64,000 nucleotides of DNA from Rosenbergiella metrosideri (GCF_022602565.1 NZ_JALBCV010000005.1:121696-185695), one strand, 5' to 3'; positions 49,347-58,261 are shown, counted from the stretch's first letter. The notes: a model not told the origin generated them from the sequence alone. Translations and numbers: made by a program.

Positions 49347-49556
49347 ACCACGGGAATATGCAATACGCTGCCGCATCCAGTTTTCCACTTCACTTTTGAA
49401 CCAGCGGGAACTGCGACCCAGCTTTATGGGCTTGGGAAACAGACCGTCGCTAATCAGTTTGTAGAACCATTTGTCCGTCATGCCGGTGTACGTGGTGATA
49501 AAGGTCATATCGATAAGCGGGTCTTCAGTATTAAGGATAGGATTATTAGTGGACAT
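49341..49556 (-). CDS. AlpA-family excisionase/regulator
   Basis: This is a 71-aa MerR-like winged-HTH protein of the AlpA family: DMTFITTYTGMTDKWFYKLI, then GLFPKPIKLGRSSRWFKSEV and WMRQRI. In CP4-57, AlpA activates integrase expression and hence excision. It probably has the same role or controls the neighbouring island genes. It heads a minus-strand group with the zinc-ribbon genes. Confidence 0.85.
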   Translation of the reverse strand: MSTNNPILNTEDPLIDMTFITTYTGMTDKWFYKLISDGLFPKPIKLGRSSRWFKSEVENWMRQRIAYSRGV

Positions 49557-49711
49557 GGAGTCTCTCCCTCTGAAAGTAAATGATGGGAGGAGTCCGACGT
49601 AGTTGAGTTCTATTACTCATCGGTACTCCTTCAGAGGATAGGGATTGCCAGTAAAAAAATACCTGAGCGATTTATCTGCCTCTATAGGCTGGATGAAACC
49701 CAGCTAAGAAT

Positions 49712-50281
49712 TTAGTGCTGACTGCATCCAAAGTTACGCTCTCCATCACAGGTGACTTTGGTATGATTTTTTGCAAGATATGAAGCCCGTACTAATGCCT
49801 CCTGTAGTTGCTCGTTATTCCCCAAGTCAATCCAGCACGCAGGATTTTGTGGAAAATGTGCCAGTGTTGCGTACTCGCCATTATCCACACGCAGAGCGCT
49901 ACACCATGCCTGTTTAATTAATCCTGCCAGAGACGTTGAATCATTATAGTTACCGGCAGAACACCAGACTTCACGATTGAGTAATAACACGACATGGTAA
50001 TGTTTTTTACCGTTAAGCTCCCCGTATTCCCTTGCCCAGATATAACGTAGGTCGGTCATCCGTTTTCGATTACCCTCACGGTGTTTACGTAACAGGTACG
50101 CTGAGATCTTTACTTTCAGGGAATCAATAAAGCGTGAGATCACAGCCGCATCTGTAGCGGCTGGCGTATTAGGTAGTCGCAGGTCAACCCGTAGCATTAA
50201 TACTCGCGGATAGGCACCTAGGGCGTTTGTGAATGTGTCAGCAATACGCTGTTGCCAGAAAGGGTTAACGGTGTAATTCAT
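49712..50281 (-). CDS. Inovirus-Gp2-like (YagK-type) protein
   Basis: This 189-aa protein is of the inovirus Gp2/DUF3296 family found in P4-like islands (E. coli YagK). Features include VLMLRVDLRLP near residue 27, LRYIWAREYGELNGKKHYHV, which resembles a HUH-type Rep strand with its His-x-His (HYHV), and a C-terminal ASYLAKNHTK motif with a conserved tyrosine. A replication-initiation relative is possible, but no activity is known. It is upstream of alpA on the same strand. Confidence 0.78.
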   Translation of the reverse strand: MNYTVNPFWQQRIADTFTNALGAYPRVLMLRVDLRLPNTPAATDAAVISRFIDSLKVKISAYLLRKHREGNRKRMTDLRYIWAREYGELNGKKHYHVVLLLNREVWCSAGNYNDSTSLAGLIKQAWCSALRVDNGEYATLAHFPQNPACWIDLGNNEQLQEALVRASYLAKNHTKVTCDGERNFGCSQH

Positions 50282-50775
50282 TGTTAGGACCTCCAGTAAT
50301 TATGGTTCACATCAATTACTGAAGCCGTAAATAAATACACAGGAAATGGTTGTTAAGATGATGAATACAGTGAAGTGATATTTCATGCTGTAGAGGTTAA
50401 CTCATGTCTTATTACAGAGAGACTCTGCAGATGGTATCTCTAGTATTAGATTTAACTAAAAGAGGAGTAGGGTAAGCTACATATATTACCAATCCGACAA
50501 CGAGCCTCATTTAATTCTCTAGTACAAACGGTGTATGTACCTTAAATGTTTTCTTTTGAAATAGTAAAATTACTCTGGAGTTAACTTCATATGAAAGTAC
50601 ATGTAATGCTCTTGAAATTTTCATTTTACGCCAGTGTCCAATGGGGTTTATGAAGTTAATTAGGAACGTTTTTTCCTCATTTAATCCACGATAAATCAGC
50701 TTTTTTTACTCTAAAAGTCTACACAGAAAACTGGGTTTTAGTTACTCTAAGGATATTTTATATGAGGGTGTTGAT
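50282..50775. other. 494-bp AT-rich non-coding region
   Basis: It separates the minus-strand group (Gp2-like, AlpA) from the plus-strand island core. It must contain divergent promoters but no clear hexamer pairs stand out. A 24-codon frame at ATG 50404 (MSYYRETLQMV...) is too short to call. Confidence 0.3.
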
Positions 50776-51771
50776 ATGAGTGATGAAAGTGATAATGTGA
50801 GAGAAAGGATTAAAATTAATGCTGCTTTGGCGCTTTCTGATGGCGATGTGGCAGTTATAAAGGAATACCTCACAGGTTTTTCATTGTCGTTGCTTCAGCG
50901 GATATTTATTTCACGTAATAACACATTGGCAAACTCCACCTTCCCGAGGGTGGCAAATATAAAATATAAATTAATTGATTTTATTGTTAGTGATGTTTTC
51001 TCTGATAAAAGAAATATGTCATTGTCTAAGATAGATAAAATAATCAGTGATCTTGAAAATAATATTTTCCCGGAAAGTGTTATTGCATGGATAAAGAATG
51101 ATGAGGAGGCTTGTTACTTTTTTTGGTGGTCCTTGGTAACACTTGAATGGAGAGATGTGTTTAGAAAAATCAGACCAGATAATATATATCTGTATAGTAA
51201 TTATGAGGTAGAGGGTGAAAACCTTTATGTTTTTGATACATACGGCATATCCAGTGTGATATCTGGTCATAAGGAACGTTATAAAATAATTTCTATGACA
51301 TTCAATTTATTACCGTTTGAAAAAGAAGAAACAAACATCCTTTTTTCTTACTTATCTCGAGAATATAAAGACAGAAAAGCCATTTGTAAAAATGACGTTA
51401 ATATTACATCTCTGATGAAAAGCAAAGACTCAGTTGATTTTTCAATCCGTTACTTGAAGAAGAAGAAACTGTTCTTAACTGGTTTAGAGCCTCTCGCTGA
51501 AACTGAAAATAAATATGCACTCATTACACAACTGTATCTTCTAGCTAAAGGGAATGGTTTTAACGAGTTAGCTTCCTCGCTAACCAAAGCATGGTCGCAA
51601 AAGAAAATACGCGAAAGAAAAAAAGAGCTGGATAATAAAACAATCAAGCCAACTTTAGGACTAAGCAAAGAAAGCATAAAAATGCTTAATGCATTATCCA
51701 AAAAATACGAATTAAACCATGTAGAATTGATAGACATGGCGGTTAAGTCGCTCTTTAACGACATGAAGTGA
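50776..51771 (+). CDS. Unrecognised 331-aa island protein with RHH-like C-terminus
   Basis: I do not recognise this protein. It is lysine-rich and AT-rich (poly-A and ATA codons are frequent), unlike the chromosomal flank. The N-terminal two thirds look helical (AALALSDGDVAVIKEYLTGF). The last 45 residues (LGLSKESIKMLNALSKKYEL, then HVELIDMAVKSLFND) resemble a ribbon-helix-helix or similar DNA-binding tail. It is divergent from the Gp2-like gene. A plasmid- or replication-control-like role is possible but unproven. Confidence 0.6.
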   Translation: MSDESDNVRERIKINAALALSDGDVAVIKEYLTGFSLSLLQRIFISRNNTLANSTFPRVANIKYKLIDFIVSDVFSDKRNMSLSKIDKIISDLENNIFPESVIAWIKNDEEACYFFWWSLVTLEWRDVFRKIRPDNIYLYSNYEVEGENLYVFDTYGISSVISGHKERYKIISMTFNLLPFEKEETNILFSYLSREYKDRKAICKNDVNITSLMKSKDSVDFSIRYLKKKKLFLTGLEPLAETENKYALITQLYLLAKGNGFNELASSLTKAWSQKKIRERKKELDNKTIKPTLGLSKESIKMLNALSKKYELNHVELIDMAVKSLFNDMK

Positions 51772-51893
51772 CTCATCAATAAATCAAATATATATCACGA
51801 TTGTGTAAAGCTATCCGCAAAGATAGAGTGCAATAGCGATCAGTTATTACCATACCACAGCGCTGGCTATGGTTACGTTATGGGTGATCATCC

Positions 51894-51924
51894 TTGACAT
51901 AACTTGTCGCACTCCACTGTTAAT
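51894..51924 (+). promoter_or_regulatory. Weak candidate promoter before the DUF3944 gene
   Basis: A consensus TTGACA (51894-51899) is followed by a poor -10 (GTTAAT, 19-bp spacing). It lies about 90 bp before the YaaW-like gene. The rest of 51772-52012 shows nothing. Confidence 0.3.
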
Positions 51925-52012
51925 GTTCAATAATTATCCGATTAAGATGACACATCCATGTCACTGCGTCCTTTACAGTGTGGCCTTCCACCACATTGAC
52001 TGAGGACAAGTA

Positions 52013-52741
52013 ATGGCTGTCTACCGTAATGACCCTGATTTAAATCTACTGGGCCAGTGCAGCAATGAAGAGCTGCAATTGCTGGTTTCCATTCTGACCA
52101 TCGATCCCCGCGACGGTGACACCCGTTGGACCGAGAGTCTAACCGGGAGTACTGAGTACCGTATTCTAGCTCCGCAGCACCGCCTCTACTGGCCGCTGAT
52201 AGCGGCTGAGCTTCAGCGCTATGGTGCAAATACCTTAATGAGCTTGGCTCGGCTAGGCCAAGGGGTGCTGTATCGGGAAATTCTCGACGATGTCTGTCAA
52301 AAACTCGATGTGAATTACAACCAGAAAAGTGCGACCGAATCCATCGAACTCGCCCTGTTAATGAAGGTTCTAGAGAAAAGCCTGAATACAATGACACCGG
52401 ACGTGCTTGGGACATTTTCTCGAACCCTGCAGCTTGACCTGACCAACCCCACGCCGCAACTCATTCTGATTGCCGTTCAGGCTGCTATTCGCACTTCTTC
52501 ACTGGCGGCACTGGAGCTTGCTACGGTGCTCTCTGCCAGTGTCATTAATTCCCTCGGGGGTATCGCCACTTGGGGCACGGTTGCGGTTGCCTCTCGAGTC
52601 CTGTCTGTTATCGCAGGTCCCGTTGCTATTGCGCTCAGTTCTGCGTGGATGATTTCTGATATTACTGGCCCCGCCTATCGAGTCACCATACCCGCCTGCA
52701 TTATCGTGGCCTGGCTGCGTCAGCAGCATATTTCTCATTAA
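52013..52741 (+). CDS. YaaW-like DUF3944 protein
   Basis: This 242-aa protein has the DUF3944 N-terminal motif (NDPDLNLLGQCSNEELQLLV) and a YaaW-type body: HRLYWPLIAAELQRYGANT, then a hydrophobic glycine/alanine-rich C-terminal half (about 150-215) and AYRVTIPACIIVAWLR, nearly the E. coli YaaW ending. The hydrophobic part may associate with membrane. The function is unknown; it is common in CP4-like islands. Confidence 0.82.
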   Translation: MAVYRNDPDLNLLGQCSNEELQLLVSILTIDPRDGDTRWTESLTGSTEYRILAPQHRLYWPLIAAELQRYGANTLMSLARLGQGVLYREILDDVCQKLDVNYNQKSATESIELALLMKVLEKSLNTMTPDVLGTFSRTLQLDLTNPTPQLILIAVQAAIRTSSLAALELATVLSASVINSLGGIATWGTVAVASRVLSVIAGPVAIALSSAWMISDITGPAYRVTIPACIIVAWLRQQHISH

Positions 52742-52795
52742 TTTATTTTTCGCCGCCTCTGGTGAGTCCGTCTATTTCTGCAGGGAGCATTGATT

Positions 52796-53473
52796 ATGGC
52801 TGAACAGGAACACCGCTATGACCGGTTAGCCAACCGTCTCGCTATGCTGGTCAGTCGTCTTTTTATGGGGGAATCACTCCGCGTCAGTCAACTGGCGCAG
52901 GAATTTGGCGTTTCTGAGCGCACGGTACAACGCGACCTGCGTGAACGCCTGCGTTATCTTGATACGGAATGCATCGATGGTCACATCAGTCTCCGTGATG
53001 CACGAGGCCCCTACCGCACCAACAGTGATATTCTGCGTTTTGCCCGAATAACCAGCGTGGCGCATTATTTTCCGGCCCTTGATCCTAAGCTGCTTTCAGT
53101 GCTTCTTGATAGCGGCCAGGACTCTCCCTGCATCATCTGGAATGATCCGCCTCCCCAAGCCCCGGCATTATTCGGCGGTTTTCAGGTCATCGTTCAGGCC
53201 ATCATCCGTAACCGCCTTATCCACTTTCTGCATCATGAACGTTCACAATCTTCCGTCGCACCCTACAGACTTATCTGCCAAGAAGGAGAATGGTATCTGG
53301 CGGCGGTATGCAAAGACCGTATTCAGGTTTTCACTCTTTCAGAAATTACCGATGTGGTAATGACGGTCAGTCATTTTGCTCGGAACAGACATATCGACCG
53401 TATCTTGCAGGAACCCAGATTTATGCGGGCACTTCCTCATTTTGATTACATCAGCGGAATTATGAATAAATAA
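52796..53473 (+). CDS. YfjR-type WYL-domain transcriptional regulator
   Basis: This 225-aa regulator has an N-terminal DeoR-like winged HTH (about 8-65; SQLAQEFGVSERTVQRDLRE) and a C-terminal WYL domain (about 120-200; YRLICQEGEWYLAAVCKDRI, containing the WYL element). It is the counterpart of YfjR in CP4-57. WYL domains sense ligands, often nucleic acid, and regulate defence islands. The start ATG 52796 is preceded by AGGGAG. Confidence 0.88.
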   Translation: MAEQEHRYDRLANRLAMLVSRLFMGESLRVSQLAQEFGVSERTVQRDLRERLRYLDTECIDGHISLRDARGPYRTNSDILRFARITSVAHYFPALDPKLLSVLLDSGQDSPCIIWNDPPPQAPALFGGFQVIVQAIIRNRLIHFLHHERSQSSVAPYRLICQEGEWYLAAVCKDRIQVFTLSEITDVVMTVSHFARNRHIDRILQEPRFMRALPHFDYISGIMNK

Positions 53474-53568
53474 ATTGATTACATAGGCGCGGTATATATG
53501 GATTGCCAAATTATCGATCCACTTAACTGCACCCCACCACGCTCATTATCCCTATCAAGGAACATAAA

Positions 53569-54198
53569 ATGAAAATAGTTAAATCAGCACTATCTCTGCT
53601 CGTCATCTCAACCCTAACAGGCTGCGGTGATGATTTTGCCTGTGACAACCCAGCGGCTTTAAAAGCAGTTAACGAGGTTATCATCAGTAACGCGCTTAAT
53701 GAACGCGATTTCAGAACCTTTCGCCCCTACGGTCAGGCAGGTCTGACCAGCAAGGCGGTGACGATAACCCTGGATAATCCTATCGCGATTGACAGCAATC
53801 CGAATGTTAAATCGTTGACCTGTAAAGTCCATCTTACAGCTAGGTTGTCGGATGATGAAAATAGTCATTTAAAACAGCGCATTGATGATATTACCCAAAA
53901 GGCAATGAAGGAACCAAGCTACAAAAGTAATAAAGACTTTATCGCGAATGTGAATAAAGCCGCTCTCGATATGGCAAAAACCAAACAAGTCACGGGTACA
54001 GTAGAGTATACCCTCTACCCCGCAAAGGGACAGGTCGTGGCTGAGGTCAACAATACGCCAGAGGCCAGCCAGGTAATTAGGCATGTTGGCGATGATTTAT
54101 TACGTCCGATGGCAAGAGTTTATGCGGCTCAGAACGGGGCTCTGTCATTAACTGATTTTTACTCCATCGATATTATGTCTATGTTTCGTGCCCGATAA
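53569..54198 (+). CDS. Island lipoprotein
   Basis: This is a 209-aa predicted lipoprotein with signal peptide MKIVKSALSLLVISTLTGC and lipidated Cys19. Cys25 and a cysteine near residue 84 could form a disulphide. The mature part is soluble, with repeated charged helices (about 90-140). I do not recognise the family. It lies in the same position as hypothetical envelope genes between yfjR and the IrmA-family gene of CP4-57-like islands. Confidence 0.65.
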   Translation: MKIVKSALSLLVISTLTGCGDDFACDNPAALKAVNEVIISNALNERDFRTFRPYGQAGLTSKAVTITLDNPIAIDSNPNVKSLTCKVHLTARLSDDENSHLKQRIDDITQKAMKEPSYKSNKDFIANVNKAALDMAKTKQVTGTVEYTLYPAKGQVVAEVNNTPEASQVIRHVGDDLLRPMARVYAAQNGALSLTDFYSIDIMSMFRAR

Positions 54199-54271
54199 AA
54201 ACGAGGGAATTTTGGGGATTTACGAACATAGATTAAGTCGTTAAATTTCCAGTATTTATAAAGGATAAGTA

Positions 54272-54745
54272 ATGAAAACAGTCTCATCTTTCCTGCTAAC
54301 CGCTGGGCTACTCGGTGCTGTTCCCAGCGCTTACGCTGTGCCTAATCTCTGGCGTTCCGGCTTTAGCATGGGCGTATCGGAGTTTATCATCACCGATTCC
54401 CAGAGCACTGAGTTGAATATCAGTTGTACCAGTAATCCCGATGAATCGCAGGTGCTACAGCACAGTGTGCTAGTCACATTGCCGGATGGCAAAATACTCA
54501 GTTCACAGGATGAAAATACCCAGATAGCGCTGGTTAGCGGCGATACACAGTTTGCGGTCCCTCCCTCTTTGGGCTGGCGTAATGGCGATAATGCTTGGAT
54601 CGCATTCATTAATGCTGTCAGAAAAACGACCTCATTTGAGGTCTGGGTTAACGACAGAAAAGTAGCCAGTTTTGCTCCCTCCACCAGCAATGTTCACAAG
54701 GTGCTTGCCGATATGTCGGCCTGTACAACCCTCACTGCAAATTAG
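54272..54745 (+). CDS. IrmA-family secreted protein (YfjT-like)
   Basis: This is a 157-aa secreted protein with a Sec signal peptide (about 1-22, cleaved after AYA). The mature domain (WRSGFSMGVSEFIITDSQ, then ISCTSNPDES and LGWRNGDNAWIAFINAV) is of the YfjT/IrmA type, a fibronectin-III-like fold. IrmA of uropathogenic E. coli mimics interleukin receptors; whether this homologue does is unknown. Two cysteines (positions about 47 and 151) could pair. Confidence 0.72.
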   Translation: MKTVSSFLLTAGLLGAVPSAYAVPNLWRSGFSMGVSEFIITDSQSTELNISCTSNPDESQVLQHSVLVTLPDGKILSSQDENTQIALVSGDTQFAVPPSLGWRNGDNAWIAFINAVRKTTSFEVWVNDRKVASFAPSTSNVHKVLADMSACTTLTAN

Positions 54746-54771
54746 CGTCACCCCCACAGCTCCCTCACAAC

Positions 54772-54804
54772 ATCCGTTTCTTCTGAAACGGATTTGCTTA
54801 TTTC
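54772..54804 (+). terminator. Terminator after the IrmA-family gene
   Basis: The perfect stem ATCCGTTTC-TTCT-GAAACGGAT is followed by TTGCTTATTT, 27 bp after the gene. Confidence 0.55.
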
Positions 54805-54854
54805 CGCCAAGTTTCGTTTTGTCTATCACCGAACAGTAACACTGAGGCTTTGCT

Positions 54855-55067
54855 ATGCCCTTTTTGAAAATGTTCATTACCGCCTTAGGCCAGGTTCTGA
54901 ACTGGTGCGGAGCCCATCAGGCCCGACAGTTTATTGAAATTCGTCTTCGCCAAGGAGGCTACGATGACAGCTTTATCGATATCGCCAGAGAAGCGGTTAC
55001 GTTGCTGGTTACTGAGCTAATGACGGCTCTGATGACCTGGATTCTGCGGTTCCTTGACAGCCTTTGA
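54855..55067 (+). CDS. Conserved 70-aa island protein
   Basis: This is a small protein with an N-terminal amphipathic region (FLKMFITALGQVLNWCG), a basic middle (RQFIEIRLRQGG) and a hydrophobic C-terminus (EAVTLLVTELMTALMTWIL). The sequence is coding-like and sits in a gap that commonly holds a small gene in CP4-type islands. The family is not recognised; membrane association is possible. Confidence 0.5.
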   Translation: MPFLKMFITALGQVLNWCGAHQARQFIEIRLRQGGYDDSFIDIAREAVTLLVTELMTALMTWILRFLDSL

Positions 55068-55101
55068 TGCCGTTGGGTGTTGTGATGACAGATAACCTAA
55101 G

Positions 55102-55131
55102 CCCCTGCCTCCTAATGGAGCGGGGGTTTTT
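55102..55131 (+). terminator. Terminator before the DUF932 gene
   Basis: A GC-rich imperfect stem (CCCCTGCCTCC/GGAGCGGGG) with a TAAT loop is followed by TTTTTAC. Confidence 0.7.
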
Positions 55132-55164
55132 ACTTTTATGCTTCTTAATTAAAAGGAAATAGTG

Positions 55165-55983
55165 ATGAAATTAGCCAGTCGTTTTGGATCCGCCAATAGC
55201 ATTCGCCGTGACCGTCCGTTAACTCACGAGGAGTTGTATCGCACGGTTCCCAGCGTTTTCAGCCAGGAGAAACATGATTCTCGTAGCAGTCGTTATACCT
55301 ATATCCCTACCATTACGCTGCTCGAGAGCTTGCAACGGGAAGGTTTTCAGCCGTTCTATGCTTGTCAGACCCGAGTACGCGATTTGAGTAAGCGCGAGCA
55401 TACCAAGCATATGTTACGCCTGCGCCGGGAAGGCCAAATTACCGGTAAACAAGTACCGGAAATTATTCTGCTCAACAGCCACGATGGCTCCAGTTCCTAT
55501 CAGATGCTGCCGGGGCTATTTCGATTCGTTTGTCAGAATGGCCTAATCTGCGGTGAGAGTTTTGGTGAAGTGCGTGTACCCCATAAAGGCGATGTGGTGG
55601 AGAAAGTGATTGAGGGGGCTTACCAAGTACTTGGGATATTTGACCGGGTGGAAGAGAAGCGCGATGCCATGCAGTCCCTGCTATTACCGCCACCCGCACA
55701 GCAAGCCATGGCGAAAGCGGCACTGACCTATCGCTTTGGCGAGGAGCACCAGCCAGTTACGGAATCACAAATCCTTGCCCCACGTCGTTGGCAAGATGAA
55801 AGCAACGATCTCTGGACCACTTACCAGCGTATTCAGGAGAACCTGATTAAAGGCGGGCTATCTGGCCGCACAGTGAAAGGCCAGCGGGCAAGAACCCGAG
55901 CCGTTAACGGTATCGACGGGGACGTAAAACTTAATCGCGCCCTATGGCTAATGGCTGAGAATATGCTGCAGCTTGCCTTATGA
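55165..55983 (+). CDS. DUF932 protein (YfjQ/YafZ type)
   Basis: This is a 272-aa member of DUF932, found in nearly all CP4-type islands (YfjQ, YafZ). Visible family segments are KLASRFGSANSIRRDRPLTHEE, FSQEKHDSRSSRYTYIPTI and IILLNSHDGSSSYQMLPGLF followed by RFVCQNGLICG. A role in plasmid or island maintenance has been suggested but not shown. ATG 55165 is used because AAGGAAA lies 6-7 bases upstream. Confidence 0.88.
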   Translation: MKLASRFGSANSIRRDRPLTHEELYRTVPSVFSQEKHDSRSSRYTYIPTITLLESLQREGFQPFYACQTRVRDLSKREHTKHMLRLRREGQITGKQVPEIILLNSHDGSSSYQMLPGLFRFVCQNGLICGESFGEVRVPHKGDVVEKVIEGAYQVLGIFDRVEEKRDAMQSLLLPPPAQQAMAKAALTYRFGEEHQPVTESQILAPRRWQDESNDLWTTYQRIQENLIKGGLSGRTVKGQRARTRAVNGIDGDVKLNRALWLMAENMLQLAL

Positions 55984-56009
55984 GCCTTTTTATTATCTTT
56001 TTCTCAGGC

Positions 56010-56038
56010 CTTGCCAATCAACCGGTGAGGCTTTTTGT
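56010..56038 (+). terminator. Weak terminator after the DUF932 gene
   Basis: An imperfect stem GCCTTGCC/CCGGTGAGGC is followed by TTTTTGTTTT, 27 bp after the gene. Confidence 0.4.
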
Positions 56039-56052
56039 TTTAAGGAACAATG

Positions 56053-56523
56053 ATGTCTGTATTCAATTTATCCCCGGTATTCCCCGAAAACGAGCAACGT
56101 GTTATTCGTCGGGCGTTACGACTGCTGGAAAAATATCAGCGTCAGCCGAGTGAGCCATTTATCTCCACCAGCTTCACTAAAACCTGGCTGCAATTACAGA
56201 TGGCTCATCAGGAACGTGAGGTCTTTATCGTGATATATCTCGACAACCAACACTGCCTGCTGGAATGCGAAACACTGTTTACCGGTACGCTCAGCCATAC
56301 CGAAGTGCATCCACGGGAAGTGGTTAAATTGGCTCTGAAACACAATGCCGCTGCGGTCATACTGGCGCATAACCATCCATCGGGTACGACGGAAATCAGC
56401 CAGCAGGACAAACATATCACTCAGCGGATTGCAAAAGCATTGGCGCTTATGGAAATACGCGTATTGGATCATCTGGTGGTCGGGAACGAAGTGGTTTCTT
56501 TTGCTGAGCAAGGTTTACTTTAA
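56053..56523 (+). CDS. RadC-family JAB1/MPN protein (YfjY/YeeS type)
   Basis: This is a 156-aa short RadC-family protein with the JAMM metalloprotease motif: AHNHPSG, then S and D in [10 protein letters not shown]. The upstream glutamate is in [17 protein letters not shown]. Island RadC homologues are always near CbtA modules; despite the name, DNA-repair activity is not supported and the substrate is unknown. ATG 56053 is better spaced from AAGGA than ATG 56050. Confidence 0.87.
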   Translation: MSVFNLSPVFPENEQRVIRRALRLLEKYQRQPSEPFISTSFTKTWLQLQMAHQEREVFIVIYLDNQHCLLECETLFTGTLSHTEVHPREVVKLALKHNAAAVILAHNHPSGTTEISQQDKHITQRIAKALALMEIRVLDHLVVGNEVVSFAEQGLL

Positions 56524-56535
56524 ATGGAGGGAGTT

Positions 56536-56859
56536 ATGCCATTAACACCATCCCATGAATGGGGGTTACAAATCGATGTCACTCCGCGCTTTGGCGCAAG
56601 GCTGGTTCAGGAAGGCAACCGGCTGCACTATCTGGCAGACAGAGCGGGATTGACGGGGAGCTTTAGTCCAGAGCAATTACAACAACTGGAACGGACATTC
56701 TCGCTATTTATCGAGCAGATGGAAGGAATGCTGCATTCCGGTAAGCTAAACCCACACCAACAACACCAGGTGACTATTCAGCTTGCGGGTTTAACCTGCA
56801 TAGCGGATACACGTGCCAGCTTCGGCTACGTTTGCATTTCTATTTACCCAACTCAGTAG
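56536..56859 (+). CDS. CbeA-family antitoxin (YeeU/YfjZ type)
   Basis: This 107-aa antitoxin carries the family core GLQIDVTPRFGARLVQEGNR and LHYLADRAGLTGSFS. YeeU/CbeA is a type IV antitoxin that counters CbtA by stabilising bundles of MreB and FtsZ instead of binding the toxin. The start ATG 56536 follows a GGAGGG site; ATG 56524 is less likely. The usual small DUF987 gene between radC and cbeA is missing here. Confidence 0.9.
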   Translation: MPLTPSHEWGLQIDVTPRFGARLVQEGNRLHYLADRAGLTGSFSPEQLQQLERTFSLFIEQMEGMLHSGKLNPHQQHQVTIQLAGLTCIADTRASFGYVCISIYPTQ

Positions 56860-56895
56860 CGCCTCTTCACCTCTTCTTTTATCAGGACTCAACCT

Positions 56896-57237
56896 ATGAA
56901 TATCTCAACTGTACCGGCCACGGTGCCGGTTTCATCACGCCTGTCGCCCGTTCAAGTCTGGCAGCAGCTGTTAACCTATTTGCTGGAACATCATTATGGC
57001 CTCACGTTAAATGACACCCCCTTTCATGATGATACAGCTATCCAGGAACATATCGATGCCGGTATCACACTGGCCGATGCTGTTAACTTTCTGGTGGAAA
57101 AGTACGAGCTGGTTCGTATCGATCGCAGGGGATTTAGCTGGCAGGAACAATCGCCTTATCTGCGGGCTGTAGACATTTTGCGGGCGCGACAGGCAACTGG
57201 TCTGTTACGACAAGGCCATAATCTTTCGACACGCTGA
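56896..57237 (+). CDS. CbtA-family cytoskeleton-binding toxin (YeeV type)
   Basis: This 113-aa toxin of the CbtA/YkfI/YpjF family has [33 protein letters not shown] and [18 protein letters not shown], with [10 protein letters not shown] near the end. CbtA binds FtsZ and MreB and blocks their polymerisation. It is paired with the CbeA gene 36 bp upstream. Confidence 0.9.
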   Translation: MNISTVPATVPVSSRLSPVQVWQQLLTYLLEHHYGLTLNDTPFHDDTAIQEHIDAGITLADAVNFLVEKYELVRIDRRGFSWQEQSPYLRAVDILRARQATGLLRQGHNLSTR

Positions 57238-57351
57238 ATCTTGCGAGCCTCCTTCCCGAATTATATTCCCGATCTGTCTTCCTTATTTACTCATTGCATA
57301 ATGCGCCTGCCACTCCCGGCAGGCGTGTTTGCTTTTATACGGACAAAAATC

Positions 57352-58185
57352 ATGCAAACAGAAGCTGAAGTCTTAAATGACCATAATGAGCTAATTTGCT
57401 CAACCAGTATCGAACGCATCGTCACAGGACGTGATGCTGCGCTGAGCCTGATAGAAATCCTGATCCATAAGCTTGATGATATCTCACGGCTAACCTCCAG
57501 CATCGGTGGTGATGTGGCGGAGCATTGGGCGATGCGACAGGGCCATTCCTTTGACTGCTGGCTGATGCAACCAGTAGATAAAGCGATACCGGTGATTACC
57601 CGCAATATCGACCGTAGTATCTGGCGCGATCTCATGCTGAAGTCCGGGATGTTGACCCTGATGGATGCAGAAGCCCGCAGCAAGTGGGCGAAGAACCTGG
57701 AGGAGGGCGATCTCCCGGCTATTAGCGAAGCCAACATCCTGAGTACCTTTGAACAACTCCACCACAATAAGCAGGACGTTTTCGAACGTGGGATTATCAA
57801 TGTATTTAAAGGGTTAAGTTGGGACTACAAAACCAATAATCCCTGTTATTTCGGTAAGAAGATTATCGTCAACAATCTGGTGAAGCATGACAGATGGGGC
57901 TACAGCCTGAATTGGGGCTGGCGGCGCGATCAGTTAGCCGATCTGGAACGGATGCTCTACTTGCTGGATGGTAAAACCATTCCCGATAACCGGCATGATG
58001 TCTCCATCCGGTTCATGGATTTCGTGCGCGACAATCCGCATCAGCAGATTTTCGAAGATGAGTTGTTCACTATTCGCTACTTTCAGAAGGGCAGCGGACA
58101 TATCACGTTTAAATGCCTGGATCTGGTGGAGAAGATGAATGACATCGTGGCGAAGCACTTTCCGGGGATGTTGCCTGCAAAATGA
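57352..58185 (+). CDS. DUF4942 protein
   Basis: This 277-aa protein of the DUF4942 family usually follows cbtA in islands. It includes DAALSLIEILIHKLDDISRL near the start, QHNKQDVFERGIINVFKGLSW-like central residues and KIIVNNLV. It may be a methyltransferase-like relative, but no catalytic motif is evident. ATG 57352 is chosen because upstream in-frame starts lie in the cbtA trailer. Confidence 0.8.
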   Translation: MQTEAEVLNDHNELICSTSIERIVTGRDAALSLIEILIHKLDDISRLTSSIGGDVAEHWAMRQGHSFDCWLMQPVDKAIPVITRNIDRSIWRDLMLKSGMLTLMDAEARSKWAKNLEEGDLPAISEANILSTFEQLHHNKQDVFERGIINVFKGLSWDYKTNNPCYFGKKIIVNNLVKHDRWGYSLNWGWRRDQLADLERMLYLLDGKTIPDNRHDVSIRFMDFVRDNPHQQIFEDELFTIRYFQKGSGHITFKCLDLVEKMNDIVAKHFPGMLPAK

Positions 58186-58220
58186 GATGTGATTTTTTTA
58201 TAGGCACCTCTATGCTAACC

Positions 58221-58237
58221 TTAATAGGAGCTATTAA
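58221..58237. promoter_or_regulatory. Palindrome upstream of parD-like gene
   Basis: TTAATAG-GAG-CTATTAA, with 7-bp perfect arms, lies 24 bp before the antitoxin start. It is a plausible autoregulatory operator for a ribbon-helix-helix antitoxin. Confidence 0.5.
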
Positions 58238-58261
58238 ATGTTATTAAACGAGGTAATCCCT

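Noticed and set aside
49173..49583. 136-codon plus-strand frame opposite alpA
   Set aside because: AlpA on the minus strand has a clear family signature; the plus-strand frame is its complement and has no support.
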